The translations under genes were made by a program, and so were the position numbers. A model generated the notes under the pieces. It ran no database searches. It had not been told where the DNA came from and worked only from the letters and a program-made list of their open reading frames with translations. Positions 7,901 through 10,018 of a stretch of 10,018 nucleotides of DNA are shown here, one piece after another. Source of the stretch: an uncultured Oscillospiraceae bacterium (GTDB lineage Bacteria > Bacillota > Clostridia > Oscillospirales > Ruminococcaceae). Every line of letters starts with the position of its first letter. Position 1 is the stretch's first letter. The stretch is taken from positions 1-10,018 of the forward strand of contig CAJGEB010000026.1 in the NCBI GenBank assembly GCA_904502045.1, in the 5' to 3' direction.

Positions 7901-8143
7901 GAAGGAAGTCCGAACGCGTTAGACCTTGCGTCGAGCGGAAAGATGGATATAGTAATCAATACTCCGTACGGCAAGAAGGGTGCGGCGGATGACAGCTACA
8001 TCAGAAAGGCAGCAATAAAGCACAGACTTTTCTATCTCACAACGATAGCAGCAGCGAGAGCGGCTATTGAAGCGATAAAAGCGGGAAGAGAAGGAAATAT
8101 TTCTGTGAAGCCGTTACAGAGCTACCACAGCGAAATAATATAA
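4937..8143 (+). CDS. carB: Carbamoyl phosphate synthetase large subunit
   Basis: With the glutaminase subunit CarA it makes carbamoyl phosphate from glutamine, bicarbonate and two ATP, for arginine and pyrimidine synthesis in the cytoplasm. The 1068 residues are the full family length. The N-terminal half carries GSGPIIIGQACEFDYSG (14-30), R129, R169, the glycine-rich ATP-grasp loop GGAGGG (175-180) and metal ligands E298/N300. An oligomerisation region (about 400-550) follows. The second ATP-grasp half has GSGPNRIGQGIEFDY (556-570), QFGGQTPLNL (631-640), GGRGMEV (711-717) and NPRASR (833-838). The C-terminal MGS-like allosteric domain (about 935-1060) includes VINTP (1006-1010). The start is ATG 4937, with GGAGGA at 4923-4928 and 8 bases of spacing; an in-frame ATG at 4886 lies upstream of the predicted transcription start. 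carA and other pyr or arg genes are not adjacent. Ile codons are strongly ATA-biased. Confidence 0.98.
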   Translation: MPKRSDINTILIIGSGPIIIGQACEFDYSGTQACKALRALGYKIILVNSNPATIMTDTEMADITYIEPLNLERLTQIIEKERPDAILPNLGGQSGLNLCLELEKAGVLSRFGVQVIGVKTDAIERGEDRIEFKEAMKKLGIETPRSEPAYSVEEALAIADKLGYPVVVRPAYTMGGAGGGIVNNPEELATVAGRGISASLIGQALIEECILGWEELELEVVRDSKNQMITVCFIENIDPIGVHTGDSFCCAPMLTTPKSLQNRLQEMAYKIVESIEVIGGTNVQFAHDPVSDRIVVIEINPRTSRSSALASKATGFPIALISAMLACGLTLDEIPYWKEGTLEKYVPSGDYVVIKFARWAFEKFRGSEDKLGTQMRAVGEVMSIGKTYKEAFQKAVRSLESGRYGLGCIEKFEKKSLDELMEMLNAASSERQFIMYEALKKGADVERLFELTKINKYFLTQMKELVEEEKAIIENGLNDEALRQAKLNGFSDRYLAKLTGVAEGEIRDRRKALGVCAGWEAVPVSGVENEAYYFSTYNAADTSPAASDNKKIMILGSGPNRIGQGIEFDYCCVHAALALRAAGFETIMINCNPETVSTDYDTSDKLYFEPLTTEDVLAIYEKEKPMGLIAQFGGQTPLNLSAELEKLGAHVLGTSPDSIDLAEDRDRFREIMDELEIPMPTSAMASTIEQALEAAVKIGYPLMVRPSYVLGGRGMEVVHDDDSLKQYMANAVGVTPDRPILIDRFLDNAMEMEADAISDGTNVFVPAVMEHIEQAGIHSGDSSCIVPSLNIPQKHIETIKSYTEKIAKALKVCGLMNMQYAIADDTVYVLEANPRASRTVPLVSKVCNINMVRTATNIIIDRLLGKEYDFSQLKHKKINHCGVKEAVFPFNMFPEVDPVLGPEMRSTGEVLGISEDFGKAFFKAQEATQSKLPLYGSVFISVNDHDKEAAVEVAKEFSELGFDIITTEGTGKYFNDRGIYTRVIKKLYEGSPNALDLASSGKMDIVINTPYGKKGAADDSYIRKAAIKHRLFYLTTIAAARAAIEAIKAGREGNISVKPLQSYHSEII

Positions 8144-8158
8144 ATAAGCAGGTAATTA

Positions 8159-8211
8159 TCCCCGCAAGCGTTACATAAAATATTATGTAAAAGCTGAGAA
8201 TGCGGAGGGGA
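8159..8211 (+). promoter_or_regulatory. Extended hairpin covering the deacetylase ribosome binding site
   Basis: Three nested complementary segments lie in the gap between carB and the deacetylase. TTACATAA (8171-8178) pairs perfectly with TTATGTAA (8183-8190) across AATA. Outside it, AGC (8167-8169) pairs with GCT (8193-8195). Outermost, TCCCCGCA (8159-8166) pairs with 8201-8210 apart from a two-base GA bulge. The outer 3' arm contains the Shine-Dalgarno GGAGGGG (8204-8210) of the next gene, so the fold would hide it. No T tract follows, so it is not a normal terminator. It may control translation or stabilise a processed mRNA; alternatively the inner 8-4-8 palindrome could be a DNA operator. 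Confidence 0.45.
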
Positions 8212-8216
8212 TATCT

Positions 8217-9137
8217 GTGAAGAAAAGCAGATATATTGGTGCGGTCGTTACCTTAAGCTTGATGCTTGCAGTAGCAGTTACGGCACTTGTAATAAGAGGC
8301 GTCGGGGATAGGATTACTGGAACCGGCGCTGAAATTACAGATACGAGCGATGAGTCAGAGAGCGTATCGGAAAGCGGTACTGTGCGGGAAAGCGTGGAGG
8401 TACCGATAGTAATGTACCATCATGTGCTGAAGAATGAGAAGAGGTGGAGTAACTATGTTATTTCGCCGGATGAGTTTGAAAGTGATTTAAAATATCTTCA
8501 GGCGCAGGGATACAAAACGATAACGATGACGGAGCTTATAGATTACGCGGAAAACGGAACGGAGCTTCCGGAAAAGCCAATAATATTGACCTTTGATGAC
8601 GGGCAGCTTAGTTTTTGTGAGTATATATGTCCGCTGCTTGAGGAGTACGGAGAGAAAGCGGTTTTGTCGGTTATAGGAAGCTGTGTGGACTTGTATGAAG
8701 AAAACGGGGACCGCACGGTAGACTATGCCTGCATAAATTGGGACGACGCAGTGCGGATTACGGAAAGCGGATACGCGGAGATACAGAATCATTCCTACGA
8801 TATGCATAAAGAGGCGGGGAGAAAAGGAGCCTCAAAAAAATGGGGAGAGAGCCTTGAGGAGTACCGAAAGGCGATTTTCGAGGATGTAGGAGGACTTCAG
8901 GAGAAAATATTGGAGAAAACAGGAGTCAAGCCCAACACCTTTACATACCCATTTGGAGCAATAAGTGCAGAATCCGACGGAATAATGAGGGAGCTTGGAA
9001 TTAAAGCTACATTATCCTGCGCGAGCGGAATAAATATAGTGAGATATGGGGAGCTTGACGGGCTTTACAGCTTAAAGCGGCTTACAAGATTTCATAAAGT
9101 AAGCCTTGAGAGTCTGCTTGAGGAGTGGAGCAGATGA
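8217..9137 (+). CDS. Membrane-anchored polysaccharide deacetylase family protein
   Basis: Carbohydrate esterase 4 (NodB-type) protein, expected to remove N-acetyl groups from an extracellular glycan such as peptidoglycan or an exopolysaccharide. It has 306 residues: a signal anchor (about 6-26), a Ser/Glu/Thr-rich linker (about 35-60) and the catalytic domain. Motifs are the opening MYHHV (66-70), TFDDG with the catalytic/metal Asp pair D127-D128, the metal-binding NHSYDMH with H192 and H197, and TYPFG (243-247). The metal triad D-H-H is intact, so activity is likely; the substrate is unknown. The start is GTG 8217 with GGAGGGG (8204-8210) 6 bases upstream, inside a possible hairpin. No promoter is obvious in the 73 bases after carB and carB has no clear terminator, so read-through from carB is possible. 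nadE follows after 53 bases. Confidence 0.92.
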   Translation: MKKSRYIGAVVTLSLMLAVAVTALVIRGVGDRITGTGAEITDTSDESESVSESGTVRESVEVPIVMYHHVLKNEKRWSNYVISPDEFESDLKYLQAQGYKTITMTELIDYAENGTELPEKPIILTFDDGQLSFCEYICPLLEEYGEKAVLSVIGSCVDLYEENGDRTVDYACINWDDAVRITESGYAEIQNHSYDMHKEAGRKGASKKWGESLEEYRKAIFEDVGGLQEKILEKTGVKPNTFTYPFGAISAESDGIMRELGIKATLSCASGINIVRYGELDGLYSLKRLTRFHKVSLESLLEEWSR

Positions 9138-9190
9138 GGAGAAGAAGTTAAAAGCCGGATAGGGCAAACGATGAAAGGGAAGTAGCGTTA

Positions 9191-9922
9191 ATGAGGGATT
9201 ACGCAATTGAGCTTAAAAATAGAGTTGAATTTATAAAGAGAATGCTGAAGGAAAGCGGAGCCACCGGAATAATATTCGGAAACAGCGGCGGGAAGGACAG
9301 CGCGCTTGTGGGAATACTCTGCAAGCTGGCGTGTGATAATACAGTCGGAGTAATGCTTCCGTGTCAGTCGAAGAGGAATTTCGGGGAAGATATGGAGGAC
9401 GCGGGAGAAGTAGCGGAAAAATTCAGTATAAAGACAAGAATAGTAAATTTGAGTGAGGTAAAGGAAATAATAGTTGAGAAGCTTGAAAAGCATACCCGGC
9501 TCAGTGATGCAGCACTTGCAAATATAGCGCCGAGAATAAGGATGATAGCGCTTTACACCATTGCAGCATCGGAAAACAGGCTTGTTGCAGGAACGGGAAA
9601 CAGAAGCGAGCGGTATATGGGATATTTCACCAAATGGGGTGACGGAGCCTGCGACTTTAATCCCATTGCGGATTTAACGGTAAAAGAAACGTACGAGTTT
9701 TTGAGATATCTTGAGGCGCCGGAGAATATAATAACCAAAGCGCCGTCGGCGGGACTTTACGAAGGGCAAACCGATGAGCAGGAAATGGGAATCTCTTATG
9801 AAAAGATAGACGAATATATACTTAACGGAAAAGCGGAAGAAAAGGATATTGAGATAATCGAGGGTTATCATAAACGCAGTGAGCACAAGAGAAGAATGCC
9901 AAGAGTATACGGCGAGGAATAA
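9191..9922 (+). CDS. nadE: Ammonia-dependent NAD(+) synthetase
   Basis: Last step of NAD synthesis: ATP activates nicotinic acid adenine dinucleotide, which is then amidated. The 243 residues form only the synthetase domain; the N-terminal nitrilase-like glutaminase domain of the long form is absent, so free ammonia is the expected nitrogen donor. Visible motifs are the PP-loop SGGKDS (32-37), GTGNRSE (134-140), GDGACDFNPIADLT (150-163) and PSAGLYEGQTDEQEMG (185-200). The stretch NIAPRIRM (111-118) replaces the more usual NxKARxRM, a modest variation. ATG 9191 is preceded by a weak AAAGGGAAG (about 9174-9182) at 8 bases. It is placed between the deacetylase and another gene starting 38 bases later, without a terminator, consistent with one transcript. 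Confidence 0.95.
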   Translation: MRDYAIELKNRVEFIKRMLKESGATGIIFGNSGGKDSALVGILCKLACDNTVGVMLPCQSKRNFGEDMEDAGEVAEKFSIKTRIVNLSEVKEIIVEKLEKHTRLSDAALANIAPRIRMIALYTIAASENRLVAGTGNRSERYMGYFTKWGDGACDFNPIADLTVKETYEFLRYLEAPENIITKAPSAGLYEGQTDEQEMGISYEKIDEYILNGKAEEKDIEIIEGYHKRSEHKRRMPRVYGEE

Positions 9923-9960
9923 AAAATAAAGATAGAAGTCAAAAGCGAAGGAGCAAAAAA

Positions 9961-10018
9961 ATGAGCAGTAAGAAGTGGATAGCCTTGAGTATAGCAGTAG
10001 TAGCGCTGGGGAGTATCT
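9961..10018 (+). CDS. Start of a probable exported or membrane protein (cut by window end)
   Basis: ATG 9961 is preceded by AAGGAG (9948-9953) at 7 bases, a good ribosome binding site. The 19 visible residues, MSSKKWIALSIAVVALGSI, show two lysines followed by an uninterrupted hydrophobic run, typical of a signal peptide or N-terminal membrane anchor. The close spacing to nadE (38 bases) without a terminator suggests the same operon. Nothing more can be said about function. Confidence 0.7.
   Translation, partial: MSSKKWIALSIAVVALGSI

Noticed and set aside
8171..8190. Palindrome after carB as a carB terminator or Rex-type operator
   Set aside because: The stem is AT-rich with no following T tract, so it is a poor terminator. 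The 8-4-8 geometry recalls Rex sites, but the half-site TTACATAA does not match the TTGTTAA-type consensus.
1..10018. Search for CRISPR arrays, insertion sequences, tRNA/rRNA genes or defence and toxin modules
   Set aside because: By reading I saw no regularly spaced repeats, transposase or integrase motifs, tRNA-like cloverleaves or rRNA segments; nearly all the sequence is explained by housekeeping and envelope genes.

Overview
The window looks like an ordinary chromosomal segment of a clostridial Firmicute, probably an Oscillospiraceae/Ruminococcaceae-type anaerobe of mid GC content. This rests on strong AGGAGG-type ribosome binding sites, sigma-A type promoters, the protein sequences, a LysM-G5-M23 cell wall enzyme, TTG starts, and heavy use of ATA (Ile), GTA (Val), AGA (Arg) and GGA (Gly) codons in the plus-strand genes. 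The genus is my inference from style, not from a search.

Layout. Positions 1-94 hold the end of an untranslated leader that can fold around a long-range helix. The translation pair rpsB (95-835) and tsf (868-1785) follows and ends at a strong terminator (1806-1834). The next 230 bases lie between two terminators and contain only a possible protein remnant on the minus strand (1833-2057). The minus-strand block 2102-4806 has two envelope genes, each with its own promoter and a TTG start: a phosphatidic-acid-phosphatase-type membrane protein (3979-4806) and, downstream, a membrane-anchored LysM/G5/M23 peptidoglycan hydrolase (2102-3904), closed by a terminator (2061-2097). A compact divergent promoter region (4835-4908) separates this block from carB (4937-8143), the large subunit of carbamoyl phosphate synthetase. 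After carB comes a 73-base gap whose RNA can fold over the next gene's ribosome binding site. Then come a membrane-anchored polysaccharide deacetylase (8217-9137), an ammonia-dependent NAD synthetase (9191-9922) and the first codons of a probably exported or membrane protein (9961 to the window end).

How the genes work together. rpsB-tsf serves translation. The minus-strand pair acts at the envelope: lipid phosphate or undecaprenyl pyrophosphate dephosphorylation and peptidoglycan cleavage. carB feeds arginine and pyrimidine synthesis, but its partner carA is not beside it. The deacetylase, nadE and the last partial gene are closely spaced on one strand with no terminator between them, so they are probably co-transcribed; a functional reason for this grouping is not obvious.

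I found no mobile element, CRISPR array, tRNA, rRNA or defence system. The points most worth checking are the two candidate RNA structures (before rpsB and before the deacetylase), the corrected starts of the two minus-strand genes, the protein remnant between terminators, and strand-wide purine enrichment that persists inside the minus-strand genes.
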